64,000 bases of DNA, from positions 19,785,501 through 19,849,500 of the forward strand of contig OZ005605.1 of assembly GCA_963930655.1 (NCBI GenBank). The letters are read 5' to 3'. Under the pieces are notes generated by a model, which saw nothing but the letters and a program-made list of their open reading frames with translations, ran no database searches and had not been told where the DNA came from. Position 1 is the stretch's first letter; each line of letters begins with the position of its first letter. A program made the translations under genes and the position numbers. Positions 23,209 to 36,534 of the stretch are shown in pieces. The stretch is from Myrica gale. Taxonomy: Eukaryota; Streptophyta; Magnoliopsida; Fagales; Myricaceae.

Positions 23209-26200
23209 ATGGAATCGGAAAAGCTTTTAGTTAACAGAGAAAACCCTCGAAACCTAGCCACCACGACGAGGGCGATGGCCAATGAGCTCGCACCGCAGAC
23301 GATTCTCGACCGGTTCAGGGCTCTGCTGAAGCAGCGCGACGACGAGATTCGGGCTGCGTCCGGAGACGGTGCCGTCTCACTGCCAAGCGCCGAGGAAATC
23401 GTGCGGCTTTATGAGTTATTGCTGTCGGAGCTAACGCTTAACTCGAAGCCCATTATCACGGATCTCACCATAATTGCTGGAGAGCAGAAGGAGCACGGCA
23501 AAGGCATCGCCAACGCCATTTGCACTCGGATTCTTGAGGTTCGTTTCAGTGCTTCTGGAATATATGGGATTTGGCAGAGGGTTTGGTTGAATTTGTATTG
23601 TTATGGGATTTTAAGGATTTCGTATACTAGTGTACGCAACTTTCTTATGTGTAACTCTAGAGCTATTGAGTGTAAAGATTGTAAATTTGGAACCTGTTCG
23701 GTTTCCAACAAAAGCTGGGCAAAGAAAGGATGGAGCATTTCTGAATTGTGGTACTTGTTATTATGGAGTCTTATAGACTAAAACCTCCATTAATTGAGGT
23801 TTAGCAATTATGGACTTCAAATTTCCCTTTCCCCTCCGTTTATCCCCTGGTTTGTTGATGGAGTAGATTTAAAAATTTCAATCCTTCGGCTTAATATTCG
23901 CAGCTGGCTAACATAGCAGACTTCCGCTATCTAGCATTATATTTTGCGGCATTAATCAAGTTCACGGGACATGTAATGTACTCAATTTTAATCAAGCACC
24001 ACTGCTCAGAACGAGCACTCCCGGGAATTTTTAAGATCTGGGCGAATTTCTTTGTTGAGAGAACTGAAGAGGCTGTAGTTTCTGTATGAAATAGGAGATT
24101 CGACTGCAGTTTAACAGGCACAGATCTGTGATTCCAACTGCAAAAAAAAGCCAGAACGCTGCTTGTAGTACTTCTTGATTGAGAGGAGTTATAGTTTTCT
24201 CCTATTAACACAGGGCTCGGAAGATTATGCCTGTAGGATTATTGATATGTCATTTACCATATGTTGGATTGCATTTGATCCTGGTAGCCACCTTTTCTTG
24301 CTTCTGGAATCCATTGTTTCCTAGGCATATTAAGTTTTAGGATTCATGCTGGCAAGAGATAGTAGTTACCTGGCATCTATTCTTTCGGTGCTATGCAACA
24401 ATAATGAAATAATCTTGCCCAGATGTACTTACAATGGTGGGAATTAGACTCATCTAAACGTATGTCATGCTTGACCTCGCTTTGAATTTATTGAAAAGAG
24501 AATTTCTACGTCTAAGTGTAGGTTAAGGTATAAATCAAAGATCTTACTTAAGAGTCCTTTCTTTACTCTGTAAAAAGTATACGAGTCTTTCATTTTTTGT
24601 TTTCCAAAGGGTGGAGTGGAGGTATTGATCTCTGTAGTTTTGTAGCTTAATTTGCAAACAAACCATTTAGTGCTCCTAGTCATTCCTAACTGCAAGTTAA
24701 ATATTTGGGGATTTCCCCCCCTCTGCAATGTTTGAATTTGACTTATATTCAGTGTACTGTATGTCTCGGAGTGCCCCTCACATTTGCCCTCAAGTGCGTT
24801 CATTGGGTTTCTTTCTTTATTGCTTGATTTTTTTGGTGGACCTATTTTTGGGAAGTAGGGGGAATTGATTGTTTTGTCATAAGGCATCTTTATATTGTTA
24901 TCATCATTCAAAGTTCAGTACTTGTCTTCTGCAGGCCCCAGTTGAGCAGAAACTGCCTTCATTATATCTTTTAGACAGCATTGTCAAGAATATTGGTCGG
25001 GAATATGTTAGGCACTTCTCTTCCCGCCTTCCTGTGGTGAGTTTTGCATTGTCATTGGCATATGCTTTCAAACTCTTTAATTTACAAATCACATGATTCT
25101 GATGAACTTTTGGCTTCCTCTTCTTGAAGGTTTTTTGTGAGGCATATAGGCAAGTTCTGCCTAATCAGTATAATGCCATGCGGCACCTCTTTGGGACCTG
25201 GACAGCAGTATTCCCACCTTCTGTCCTTCAGAAGATTGAGGCACAACTGCAATTTTCTCCATCGGTAAACCATCAATCATCTGGCTTGAGGGCTTCTGAA
25301 TCTCCTCGACCAACCCATGGCATACATGTTAACCCGAAGTATCTGCGTCAGTTGGAGAATTCAACTGTTAATAGTGTATGCTTCTTGTTGAATTCTCTCT
25401 CTTCTTTTTTCTTTTCCCTTTTCTTAGCACTAAGGGTCAGACTGATGCCTTTGTTATTTTTTGTTCATGAAATTCTGTTTACTCATAAATAAGCTGTAAG
25501 AGTGAAGGCTTTGTAATGAGGTATCTGTACTTAGATGCTATGCTGCATATTCTAGTGATCTTGTTGGTGGACCAGCATATCAATTCCTCCATAAGCAATC
25601 CTATTGGACTATACTAACATCTATATCTTCGTTTTTCATAATGTTCTGCAAGTCAGACATCGAGATTTTCTGTCAGGTGGGGCCAACAGTTGTCTATCCA
25701 TGTGGAAATATTTCCGTGTGTTACGATAGTTCGAAATAATTAATTTGATATCTTAGGGCTATAATGAGATAAAGAGGTAGCATAAATGGTATTAATTTGT
25801 GTTGAACACCACCACTCGGGGTTCCAAAGAAGAAAGAGCATTAAAAAGGTCAAACTTGTGTATGTACGATGGTTTGAGCTAGGAACATGCACTTACAAGA
25901 GATGGTGACATTGACAATTCATTCAGCATTTCCTTGGACATGTTTAGCAAGAGTCTGCCCAGTGTATAGAGGTATAATGGTTTCTAGGTGGCAGGTTCAT
26001 TTTCATCCCACTTTTTTCGGTTAAAGGTAATGACCAAGTGTGCTAGCAGGGAGGAAAAATTTGAGGAGTTTCTGTATCATAGTTGAGAAAAGAGAGAAGA
26101 TAATATGATGAGTTGTTCGAAGAAGTAATGCCTCAACACTTACAAAGTGAAACACGTGTGAGGGTAGTGGTCTGGCTTACAAGTTTCTTTTCCTCCACAA

Positions 26201-29200
26201 ATTGGTTATGGGAGTTTCTTCAGGCACCAACTAGCATTGCATGCACGCATATGGGAGGCACAAGAATCCGTATGGAACTAACTGAGAAACTTACAAATGA
26301 GTATGTGGAAACCATTTAGGGACCATTTTAATTTCTCACACAAGTGTCAGATTTGCAGTATTTGTGGTTAACTACTGATGGTATACCATCAGTAGTTCTT
26401 ATATGTAATATATTGGCAGGATCTAGTGCAGCTTGGCAATTCTGGCCTCTCATAAGGGAATTTGGAAATATCTCCATCTATTATTGTTTGTCATTTTTGA
26501 AACAGTGGAATTTATGAAGATTCAAGAATGATTCAATCTTCTATTAGGGATAGAACTGTTTTCATTTTTGTAATTTTTGCATTCAAGGTATCAAGAGCCT
26601 AGTAAACAACAGTCAGCTAGAACTTTTCCCTTCCCTTATTATGATTTCCTATCAATATCTCCAAGTATTACAGTGCCAAATATAGTCAAATCCAGGACTT
26701 TCCTTGTGTACACTAGATTTCTTGTGTGTGTGATGTAGGTGTATATCGTTTATTCCCGCTGGGTTTATTCTTTTCAATCTTTACTGGGTGATGAGAGACT
26801 GATGTGCTGTAATGCTTTCGTTCGCATGTATATTGCTTGATTTGTAAGATGATTGTTTCATCTTACTACACTTTGAGATAGAACTGCAAAGACAATGAGC
26901 ATATTAGATTATGCTTTCACTTTCAGTGCATATAAAGTGTAGGCTTTGTGAAATTTGTAATTTGTTACCTTTGCAGAGTATTCAGCAACCTAGAGTCACT
27001 TCAGCATTGAAAATGTATGGTCAGCAACCTGCTGTTGGCCAAGAGGAGTTTGATTCTGGTCAGGGAGAGCTTGTACCCTCACAGGCTGGAGCCCAAAGAT
27101 TGAGCTCAACAGGAAATGCGGGTCATGCACCTTTTTCCTTTGGGGCGAATAAGGCGCGTCCATCTTCAAGCATAAGAGTTGGAAAACCTTATTCACCGTC
27201 AAGATCTGGACCTGATAGGGCTTTATCGCTGGCAGTTGAAGAATTTTCAGAAGACAATTCTACTAGAAGGTTTGTTGATAGGGGCTCTCCAGCTCATTCC
27301 ACATTTGAGTATGGACTAGGTAGCGCAACTGGTAGAGCTGAGGAAAAGAGTGTCTGGCAGAGGAAAGACTATTCCGATAGTGCTCGTAATCGCTTTGAAG
27401 CTTCGATACTGTACAACCATATTAATGGACATGAAAACCAAAAACCAAGAGCTTTAATTGATGCATATGGAAGTGACACAGGGAAGAAATCTTTTATTGT
27501 TAAGCCTCTGCAGGTTCAACGCCTTGTCATTAACGGTATAGACAGTAAGGTTGCTCCAGCGCCATGGCAGAATACTGAAGAAGAAGAGTTTGATTGGGAG
27601 GATATGAGCCCCACTTTAGCAGACCGTGATAAGAGTAATGATTTCCTGTCATCATCTGTCCCACCTTTCCGAAGCACTGGGGCAAAGCCTGGCTTTGGAG
27701 TACAGAGTGTTTCGTCTCTGGAGCCTGATAACAGGAGCAATTGGTCTAGTCAGGCTCAGCTTCCTGCCATGGATGATGCTTATGTTGAAGATGCAGTCCC
27801 CTCACTAAGTGTATGCTTCCTGTACTTGTTTTCTGTTCAATATTTTGGCTTTTTAGACAGCGTTCTTAGACAATATGGAATATAAATGATGTTCTTAGCT
27901 TGCAAGTAACGTGAGTTATGTCTTGGTCTGTATTTGTTAATTCAATTGATGTTCCCTTCCGATGATTTGACTAGAGCTTTCCTTTAAAGTATCGGATTTC
28001 CTCTATCACCACCCAGTCCTTTTGCAGCCATTGGAAATATATACGCATACTCCGTTGTCTAAAATGGAGGAGCAGTCTCTTATGTTTTTGTCTGTCACTA
28101 GGATCCGATTAAGCATATTTTTTTTTGTCAAAAAGTAAAAATTAAACTGAAAAAAACTGTCCTTCAATTGTCTTGGTAATTTCTAGATTTTTTGGATATT
28201 GGCCATAGTAGGGTCCATGATCTTTGTTTCTCGTTATTATGCCATATTCGTTTTGGTTAGTTTTGCTAGTTGGGTTTTTACTTGTTAAGGTTTCCAAGTC
28301 CAATAGTTCTTGAATTTGTGATTGAAATGAAATTAGATTCTTTCTTTCTTTACTGCACTATTTCCACGTTTTTTACTTGGCTACTTCATACCATAACTGT
28401 AAATTGGTGGTATTCTTCCTAAGCACAAAAGAACTCTCTATTTTTTGTGATCTGTATGCTTTGTGCCATGAAACATGAATCCCCCCCAAACTGTCAAAAG
28501 AGTTCCAGACAACTGTTAATTATTGTTGTTTATGAATTTAAGCCTCAGCAACTTTTTAAAGCCAAAGTTAAATCTAAACTACATACTCTTCTTGCTTCTT
28601 AACAAATCAGAAACCACTGATTTTGTCTTCAGCCACCAGTAAAGTTATAGTGGGAAATTGACATCCTCTTTAGTGCTGTCTGACATCATTTGATATTTTT
28701 GTGCTCACATTCTACATTTGTTCCACCTTGGATACTATGAATTTGCTCGAGGAATTGGAATGATACATGGAAAATGAACCTTCAATCCTAAGTGTCTGAA
28801 GTTTTGATAATTTTACTGCAGTTTGGTGGTGGATCAAGGGCAAACATATCTGGATTCCAAGCTGAAAGAAATCAGATTCAGAATTCTCACTACCCTCAGG
28901 AGGCCTGGAATGGGCCTCCCCATCTCGCCAAAGGAAGAGGAAGGAGTTTCCGTATGCCCTTATCAGCAAGTGGTATATTGTCATCAGATGGTGACAAAAT
29001 GCCTCCTCTCAATGGTAAGCTTCCTGATGCTGATTCGCAACGTTATGGTCCTCGAGCTAGTATGTCAAGAATTGGTTCTTCCAATCTTGACTCTGTTGGT
29101 GTTGAGGCTCAACCGGCTGCTGTTCCAGCATCTTTGGGGTTATGGCGGCCTCCTCTAAATGTGCATAGCTCTCGCCCGCTACCGTTGCAGCCTGTTTTTT

Positions 29201-30672
29201 CACAGCAGAGACATATGAAGAGCCAATTCGGCTCAATAAATGCGAGCAAAACTGTCAACAATCTTGGTCCAAATGGGTCTTTATATATGCCAGATCAGCA
29301 GTTAGATAGTTTTGGAAATAATGAGCTGAGTTCTAAAGAGCTGCAACAATTGCATAATCCACCTGCAGGACAAATTCCTCGGAATCAGCGCAACCAAGCG
29401 CCACTGAATCCTTTACAGCCACAATTTCGTTCATCTCAGGAGGCACACCCATCTTTAGTAGCTGTGTTGCCACCTCATCTAGTGGCAGCACCTTTGAATC
29501 ATGGATACAACCGACAAGGGTTTGGGGCCACTGTTAGTACAGTTCTGTCAAATGCTGCACCTGGTGTGCAGTTGGTGTTACCTGTTCAAAATATCCCGAA
29601 TAGCTCTTTGCACTTACAGGGAGGAGCCTTACCGCCTCTACCTCCAGGTCCCCCTCCCACTTCATCACAGTTCCTACCTCTCACAAGCTCTGCAGCTCCT
29701 GTTGCCCCTAATCAGCAGACGAACAGTGGATTTTCTGGATTGATGGGTTCTCTTATGGCTCAGGGTTTAATCTCATTGACCAAACAGACGCCTGTACAGG
29801 TATCTGTAACATTAATATTTCTCTTTGTGCTTCGTGTGTTGAGTAATTTATTTTTCTTCTTCCGACGCAATTGTTAGATTGTTTCTTAATAAAATTATCC
29901 AATTTATAGGATTCTGTAGGAGTCGAGTTTAATGCAGACCTTCTTAAGGTGCGTCACGAGTCTATAATAAGTGCCCTATATTCTGATCTCCCAAGACAAT
30001 GCACTACCTGCGGCCTTCGATTCAAATGCCAAGAAGAGCATAGTAGCCATATGGATTGGCATGTAACCAAGAATCGTATGTCTAAAAACCGTAAGCAAAA
30101 GCCTTCTCGTAAGTGGTTGGTAAGTGCGAGTATGTGGCTCAGTGGTGCAGAGGCATTGGGAACTGAAGCAGTTCCGGGGTTTTTGCCTACTGAGAGTGTT
30201 GTAGAAAAGAAGGATGAGGAAGAAATGGCTGTTCCTGCTGATGAGGAACAGAATGCATGTGCATTATGTGGAGAGCCTTTTGATGATTTTTACAGTGATG
30301 AGACAGAAGAGTGGATGTATAAGGGGGCTGTTTACATGAATGCACCCACTGGCTTGACAGCTGGCATGGATAGGTCTCAGTTAGGTCCTGTCGTGCATGC
30401 TAAGTGCCGGTCCGAATCTAGTGTGGTTTCCCCTGAAGATTTTAGACAAGAAGAAAGGGTATGCATTTCTCATTTGACTTTCTCAAACTTCAACTTGCAT
30501 TTTCAGAAAGTCTGTCTTTGTTGCCATTAGTATTGTGTTTGAGGTCCTTGATACGCCTATAGTTCCTATGCCAAAATTTCTTTTTTTATTTTCTAGATTC
30601 ATTGTTTTCAATTGTCATATGCAGGGAACTACTGCAGAGGGTAGTCAAAGCAAACGTACGCGGTTTAGTTAG
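23209..30672 (+). CDS. PCFS4: Polyadenylation and cleavage factor homologue 4 (PCF11-like)
   Basis: A nuclear mRNA 3'-end processing factor, homologue of yeast Pcf11; Arabidopsis PCFS4 acts in alternative polyadenylation of FCA and in flowering time. Exons: 23209-23538, 24935-25036, 25130-25375, 26977-27810, 28822-29799, 29910-30458 and 30625-30672. All have GT-AG borders and phase-0 junctions, giving 3,087 nt and 1,028 residues; the Arabidopsis protein is shorter (about 800). The N-terminal CTD-interacting domain spans about residues 35-180 ([53 protein letters not shown]). Next come [13 protein letters not shown] and [16 protein letters not shown], then a proline/glutamine-rich middle. A zinc finger lies at residues 861-881 (CTTCGLRF ... 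HMDWH) and a second Cys/His site at about 947-996 (CALCGEPF ... HAKC). The C-terminus [10 protein letters not shown] is basic. ATG 23209 (MESEKLL) is preferred; an in-frame ATG lies three codons upstream. No defect seen. Confidence 0.95.
26370..26397. repeat. 28-bp perfect palindrome in PCFS4 intron 3
   Basis: AACTACTGATGGTA is followed directly by its reverse complement with no spacer. It lies in the 1.6-kb third intron, far from the splice sites. Confidence 0.9.
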
Positions 30673-31950
30673 GACGATTTCTGTGTTATTCTGTAACTCA
30701 TATGATTTTGTCCATCTTAATGGTATGCTCTTAACTTACTTTCACAGTAGTATTGGAGCTTCCAGTACCTTGGCATCGTGCCAGAACATTGTATATGTAT
30801 AGTTCGACTTGTACCACCATGCAACATCATCTTGCAGCAGAGGTTTTAAAAGTTCTCTTGCAGTATTACCTTTCTGGTATTCTTTTTCCTTTGCTGACAG
30901 AACATCAAGAAGTACATCACACACATTCATTATTTTCGTCAACAGGTACTCATTTGGCCTTTTAATGTCTTATGGGATTGCTCCCAAAAGGAAAAAATAT
31001 CTTAGGGGATTGGTATTGATTGCCTTTGAACCATTTTGAGTGAGCCGGGAAATAGAGAAGGGGGGTGGGGTTTGAAACAAAATCCGAAAGCGGAAAAATA
31101 GAGAATGGGGGTGAGGGATGCGAAAGTGTCAGATCCACAGAATCCACTTCCTTGTCTCTCTCCCCCCGCTTTTCGTTCTTTAAGCATTCTGCATGATGGC
31201 ATCAACAGTAGTATCTGTAAGCGAAGGTCTCCTGTGCTTATTTCTCATCAAATCAATGAAGTGCTGGAAGTGAAACAACAATTGCAGTTGAAACCACCAT
31301 TTGGCGTTGAGCCCTTCTCCTGAATTTGCTTTTAGGTTTCTTAAATGTAATAATAACACTTTTTAGTGTTGTTGGGTTTATGTAGAGCTTTAAATACTTG
31401 TTTCAGATGGTACTGTTACTTATATTGGAAATGCTTTATCTTTACTGATTTAAACGAATGTGCTTGCTCTTTTTATCGAGTTGAATGAAGATATCTACAA
31501 GTGCCTTCTGCATTTCTTGCCTGCCACTCAAGATTCCAATGTACCTTCGATGGTAAAGAAAATGTCTGTTTGCTTCTCTCTCTCTCGCTCTCGCTACATC
31601 TCTGTATTGTGTGAAGTTTGACTTGCAGTTTGCAACCAATGTTACATTCACTCTGCATGATCTGTTCATGGACGCATCATATGCCTTGTGCTGTCCTACT
31701 GTATCAAGAGAAGGACAAGTCCTTTTCACTGCAACGAGAAAATTAATTGTGGTAGCAGTTTAATATTTCAACATCTTATTCAGCAGTTTCTTCTGGATAA
31801 TTCTGTAACTCTGAAAGCATCAGAATATGCGATGGTGTAAAGATTGACGAGCACATCATATTCGCTTCACCTCCGTGCTTTTTTTTTTTTCAGAATATAT
31901 CTTGTTGAATAATGTTATTTTTTTTTTCAACTACCTTTCCGATTGATATT
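30673..31950 (+). other. PCFS4 3' untranslated region and flank
   Basis: No coding signal follows the PCFS4 stop. Open frames at 30742-31323 are short and lack resemblance to known families. A poly-A site cannot be fixed from sequence alone; AATAAT-rich stretches at about 31348-31352 are candidates. Confidence 0.4.
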
Positions 31951-31954
31951 GGAA

Positions 31955-32391
31955 GTGCACTCTTTTGACCGTCCAACCTCTGAACTAATTGCTTAGAAAA
32001 AAAAACCTCTGAATTAATTGAAGATGAAAAAGCACAAACATTAACTAAATCACTGAAGATTGTGTTTATGAGTGATAAAATTTAAGGTATTAAATTTGGT
32101 GAAAAAGTGAAGAGAGGTTATTTTTAATATTTATTATAGTGAAAAGTAATGATGCGATGGGTGAAGAGAGATTATATTATAATTTTTTATTGTGTTAAAA
32201 TCTTAAAAAGTGTAAAATTTTGTTTAACAAACATAGCCGAAAAGTGATTACATAACGGGGATTACCGTATGGTACAAATATATTACAAGCCGTTCCAGTC
32301 CTAAAACATAAAGGGTCCCAAGCTATCGAGACATTCTTCAAAGAGTTAGCATTATATACATCTACGAGTGTTGAGAAATGGGTATCCGGTG
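31955..32391 (-). other. 3' flank of TSB pseudogene, with MITE insertion
   Basis: Short blocks (CTCTTTTGACCGTCCAACCTCTGA, GTGATTACAT, AGCTATCGAGA) also follow the intact TSB copy at about 46545-47045, so the duplication included the 3' flank. A MITE at about 32050-32235, of the family seen at 15.5 and 22.7 kb, is present only here. Confidence 0.55.
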
Positions 32392-32829
32392 CTACAGAGA
32401 ACGATTTCTGTGATTGAAGAGCATTCCAACATCCTTGTCTCCACGCCCACTACAATTTACTACAACCTTTGTGCCAGTGGGCAAAGTGGGACAAAGTTCA
32501 TTTAGAAAGGCCAACGCGTGAGACGCTTCCAATGACGGAAGAATACCTTCCAATCTGCATAACAGTTGGCATGCTGCAAAAGACAACCAGGACGCGAATT
32601 AACGGTTGCATTTTTCAGAAACTACATAATTCAAGTGTTTTCTCGATTGTATATACGTACCCTCGAGGGCTTCCTCGTCTGTGGCAGTGTAGAACTCCTC
32701 ACGCCCTATGTCTTTGAGAAAGCTCAACTCCGGGCTAACCCCAGGGTACCGCAGCCTGCATTATTACTTTTTTTTTTTATCAACAGAAACGATATATAAA
32801 ACTAAAAGCGAAAAACAATAGTTCAACAC

Positions 32830-33462
32830 AAAAGAGGGGCCCTTCAAGGCGGGTCACTTTGTGGCATCGCGGGGACTGCGTCAGGGGGACCCTTTGTCCC
32901 CATTCCTTTTCATCCTTGTTTCCGAGGTGTTGTCAAGGCTTTTGGTTAGGGCTGAAAATGCTGGGCGGATTCATGGGGTTCAGATTAATGCTTCCGCCCC
33001 TGCCATCTCCCATTTGTTTTTCGCTGACGATGTTCTGCTTTTCTCGCGGGCTCATGCTTCCGATGCTTCTCATTTGTTGGCCTGTTTGCAGATGGATTGG
33101 TCTGGTCAACTTCTAAATCGCTCGAAATCATCGGTCCATTTCAGCAATAATTATACTGGGGCCCAGGCGACTCGCTTGGCTGATTCGCTCGGTCTTCGTC
33201 GCATGCCTCCGAAAACTCGCCATTTAGGCCTTCCCCTTATTTTTCCTAGAGCCAAGGTTGAGGTTTTGGCTGATTTGAAGGACCGACTGTTTGGACGTAT
33301 TAATGGGTGGCAATCCAAGCTTTTGTCTCAAGCTGGGAGATCTACTTTGATCACTGCTGTGGCTTCTTCCATGCCCACTTATTTTATGAGTTCGTTTCTC
33401 CTTCCTAAGGGCTGGTGTAGAGTGGTGGATAAACGTATGAAGTACTTTTGGTGGGGTTTTCG
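32830..33462 (+). mobile_element. LINE reverse-transcriptase fragment inside TSB copy A
   Basis: Plus-strand translation FKAGHFVASRGLRQGDPLSP, then FFADDVLLFSRA (the [FY]xDD catalytic box), and later RHLGLPLIFPRAK, INGWQSKLLSQAGR and MKYFWWG is the middle to late part of a plant L1-type reverse transcriptase. The frame is open from 32836 to the junction with TSB exon 3 at about 33461. There is no endonuclease, poly-A or target duplication. It is an internal slice, so it was more likely pasted in during break repair than inserted by retrotransposition. Confidence 0.8.
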
Positions 33463-35343
33463 GACAAGTAGTAGCTCGTCTCTAAGTTTGGCAATCAATC
33501 TCTAATGGCCTCCGAGGTTGCGTCCTTAAATTGTCCTTAAACGGGTTTAACCTATATATGCCAGTTTTTAAATAATGAAACATATAAGTTTAGGCACAAT
33601 GTTGGGCACATGGATATTATAGATATAGATTTATAATTACAATTCATTGGTTAAACATGACCTTTCTTAATGAGAGAGATTTACTTACCCGAAAAAAAAG
33701 TGTAAAAAATTATGAAGAGATTGGAGCTAAAAGAAAGAAATATACCTTTGCACCCAGCAACTTCATCAAGAACAGATTAGAAGACTGGTTCTCCATATCT
33801 TTGGTGCCCATGAAAATGGTGCACTCCAAATCAAGTTTGGCACAAGCAGCAGCTGTTGCGACACCATGTTGCCCAGCACCAGTGGCTGCCACCACACTTT
33901 TCCGGCCCAGGCGTTTGGCAATCATTGCCTGTGCAATGGCATTGTTGATCTTGTGTGCTCCGCCATGGTTGAGATCCTCCCGTTATAGAAGATATATATC
34001 TGGCCCTTCTCCGTTATCGTCCTTGTAGTAATTTGTGAGCCTCTGGGCAAAGTACAGAGGGGTCTCCCTCCCAACGTAGTCTCTTAGTGCTGTTGCGAGC
34101 TCAGCCTACATTAATACACACATAACAAATAATTAACCTTAATTCTGGCTAAATTTAGGTTTTCTAATATAATATAATACTATTTAAATTTTAATTTTAA
34201 ACATAAACTGTTAGCAACGTTAATGAAAAAAAATTAGCCTCAAAAGATAGAAAATACTTATCCAATATATATATTGCTAAAAAAATTCTTAAGATCAAAC
34301 TTTTTGTGCCGTCAATTCCAAGTGTGTATTGATATATAGATATATAAGAGAAAAACATGTATGTTGAAAAATCTATATGCATGGTTGCTGATAAGTGTAA
34401 ATGTTATAATATGGCAAACACAACGTAGAAATGAAAATAATCCCAAGTCCATTACTTAGCCAATTACGTTGCAACCTTCTCGATAGCTATCTCAACGACT
34501 TATCAAATCATTCTCTATATGATTTGAAGACATAATACACAGAGAGAGAAATTGCCTTCCCAATTTGACGAGGTTAGAAATCTATGGAAGAAATTGAAGA
34601 AGAAAAAAAAGAGTACTCTTGAAATTTCTAAATTCCCTCTTGTTTTCAAAAGAATAAAATACCAAGATCATCATTTCCTTTGTAAGGATCCCTTGAGAGT
34701 TCTTAAAGGGATGTGTAATTGAAGTTGCAGTGAAAGGCTGATACGAGTTCGCACGAGAATCTCCTATGAAGAGGTTCAGAGGTTCTGAATGTAGTGCGGG
34801 TGCACTAATCCGAGTACAATGGTACTTGGATGTATAGTCAAAGAGACTTTGTGCTAAAGATCACCTGTAATATTGCAGATTCATAGAGGATTAATTTAAT
34901 GAATGCCTCACTCGAAGTGTTTTCTCTTTGAAGAGATTCTTCAAAATGTTTTAACTGAATAAACAAAATTAATTGGTGTTTCATACTATGCTTGATTATC
35001 TCTTTCTATCTTTATATCTTAATTTCATGATTGATTGATGCTTATAGTTTCTTAATCTTAATTGCTAGATTGATAATCTTGATTGAAAGGATATACCATT
35101 TCTATGGAAGATATAATAATCATGTTGATTTGGAGTGATTGAAAGCATGTATTTCTGTTAAATTTTGTTAAAATTTTATGTTGGTGTTAAAAAATATGTA
35201 TAATAGAATTGGTGAATAAGTGATAAAAGTAAAGGTAAAATTTTGAAGTGTGTTTGATAAAAGTAAAATTTTGTTCACAGAGGCTATGAAAGATTGTAGC
35301 TCAAGTTTGTAAAAATCTGTCTTGATTTTTAAAGAGATTCTAA

Positions 35344-35540
35344 GGGCATGTTTGAGCCCCAATTAATTGGGCTCAAAATTTTAGGTTTACTACTAAAAAA
35401 TTCACCACATAATTTTTTATTATTATAATATTTATTAAAAATTTTCTATCTCTTCACTTTTTCACCAACTCCCATAACATTTCTTTATTTTATAATATTT
35501 TCCAAACCCCAATACCCAAAATTTTCACCCTAAAACATAC
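35344..35540. mobile_element. Tourist-like MITE in TSB copy A intron 1
   Basis: 197 bp flanked by TAA on both sides (35341-35343 and 35541-35543). The ends are GGGCATGTTTGAG and, reversed, GTATGTTTTAGGG. Relatives lie at 11311-11506 and about 56033-56216. Confidence 0.75.
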
Positions 35541-36534
35541 TAAGTGCTTTTAAATACCTATTCTCTCGCTAGCGATATATAGATTGGATCTAAACTTGAC
35601 TTTTTAATAATATGTACTTAGTTAAGCTCTTAATTGGTTTAATTTCTTCCTTAGCTATTATAGGCCTGCTTCAAAAAAGTCTGTTTTGATTAGTTAATAG
35701 TTACTGCGCCTAATGTGCATGACTTCCAAAAGGTCAATAAATTACTGGGTCCTAATTCTCGGTTTACTCAAATGCGATAGTAATGGTCTCATAAAATCAT
35801 TTACTACCTAAATTATATACATGACTTTAGTTAGATTTTGAAGGGTGGCTTAGGCAGCTAGCTAGGCTAGCTGCGTACCACTTGGGCCGCCCCTAGATTG
35901 TCTTCTGTAAGAGCATGCTTCCCAGCAACAAATGAAGGACCGAATGAAGATACCTTTTTCTTTCTCCCATATGTATCCATAGGATTTGGGGGCTGTATAC
36001 GCACCCTTTTGCGGAATCTAACCTGAAACTCAGCGTCGCGCAAAACCAGGTTGAATTCGGCTTCAAGGTCGTTCAAAGAAGCTATCAGTACCTCTGGCAC
36101 GTACTTCCCTCCAGACTTCCCAAATCTTCCTTTACTGACCCGATCCCTTTCATCAGTTTCAAGAACTTGTGGGTTTCTCAATGTCCTCCCGGTCAGGATC
36201 AAACTGCTGACGATATCCTTATAAACCGAAGTGTCGTGATCAGGAACTGCTGCACGAACCACCCATGCATTTCCAATTCTTGGTTTCACGCTCAAATAAC
36301 CAGTGGACGGACTCATTTGGGCGGTAGGAAGACCAGTTCGCAAATTACAGATCATTTCTGTATGTTCGAAAGAGGGAGCTACCTACTTAGAAGAGTTTTC
36401 TCGAGTGTTTACTGTACATGCTTCCGGGAACTGTTATGTACTATATAGAGGAGTACGTGAGGTCTTTTTCCTGCTGCCTTATCAAAAACTGACTTTACAC
36501 CCGATCTATGGGGTGAATAGGTATTTTTTTTCTG

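Larger units (their letters stand above)
32392..36355 (-). pseudogene. Tryptophan synthase beta-like gene, dead copy A
   Basis: The plastid-type family makes tryptophan from indole and serine with PLP. Minus-strand exons match those of the intact copy at 47147-49717: 36355-36023, 34105-33746, 33551-33461 (only the first 91 nt of about 434), 32755-32661 and 32573-32392, with the same phases. Exon 2 has an in-frame TAA at about 33997 in the DIYLKREDL region. Exon 3 has TAA near its start and TGA for the Trp in IRDWL. The rest of exon 3 and intron 3 are replaced by an oppositely oriented LINE fragment (about 32770-33460). Intron 1 (1.9 kb) has gained a MITE. The PLP lysine motif HGGAHKINN remains, and [11 protein letters not shown] shows Ala at the catalytic Glu position, as in copy B. 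Exon 1 and a TATATAG box at 36441-36447 survive. Confidence 0.9.

Noticed and set aside
30602-31323. Several short frames after the PCFS4 stop
   Set aside because: They overlap on both strands, have no motifs and sit where the 3' untranslated region is expected.
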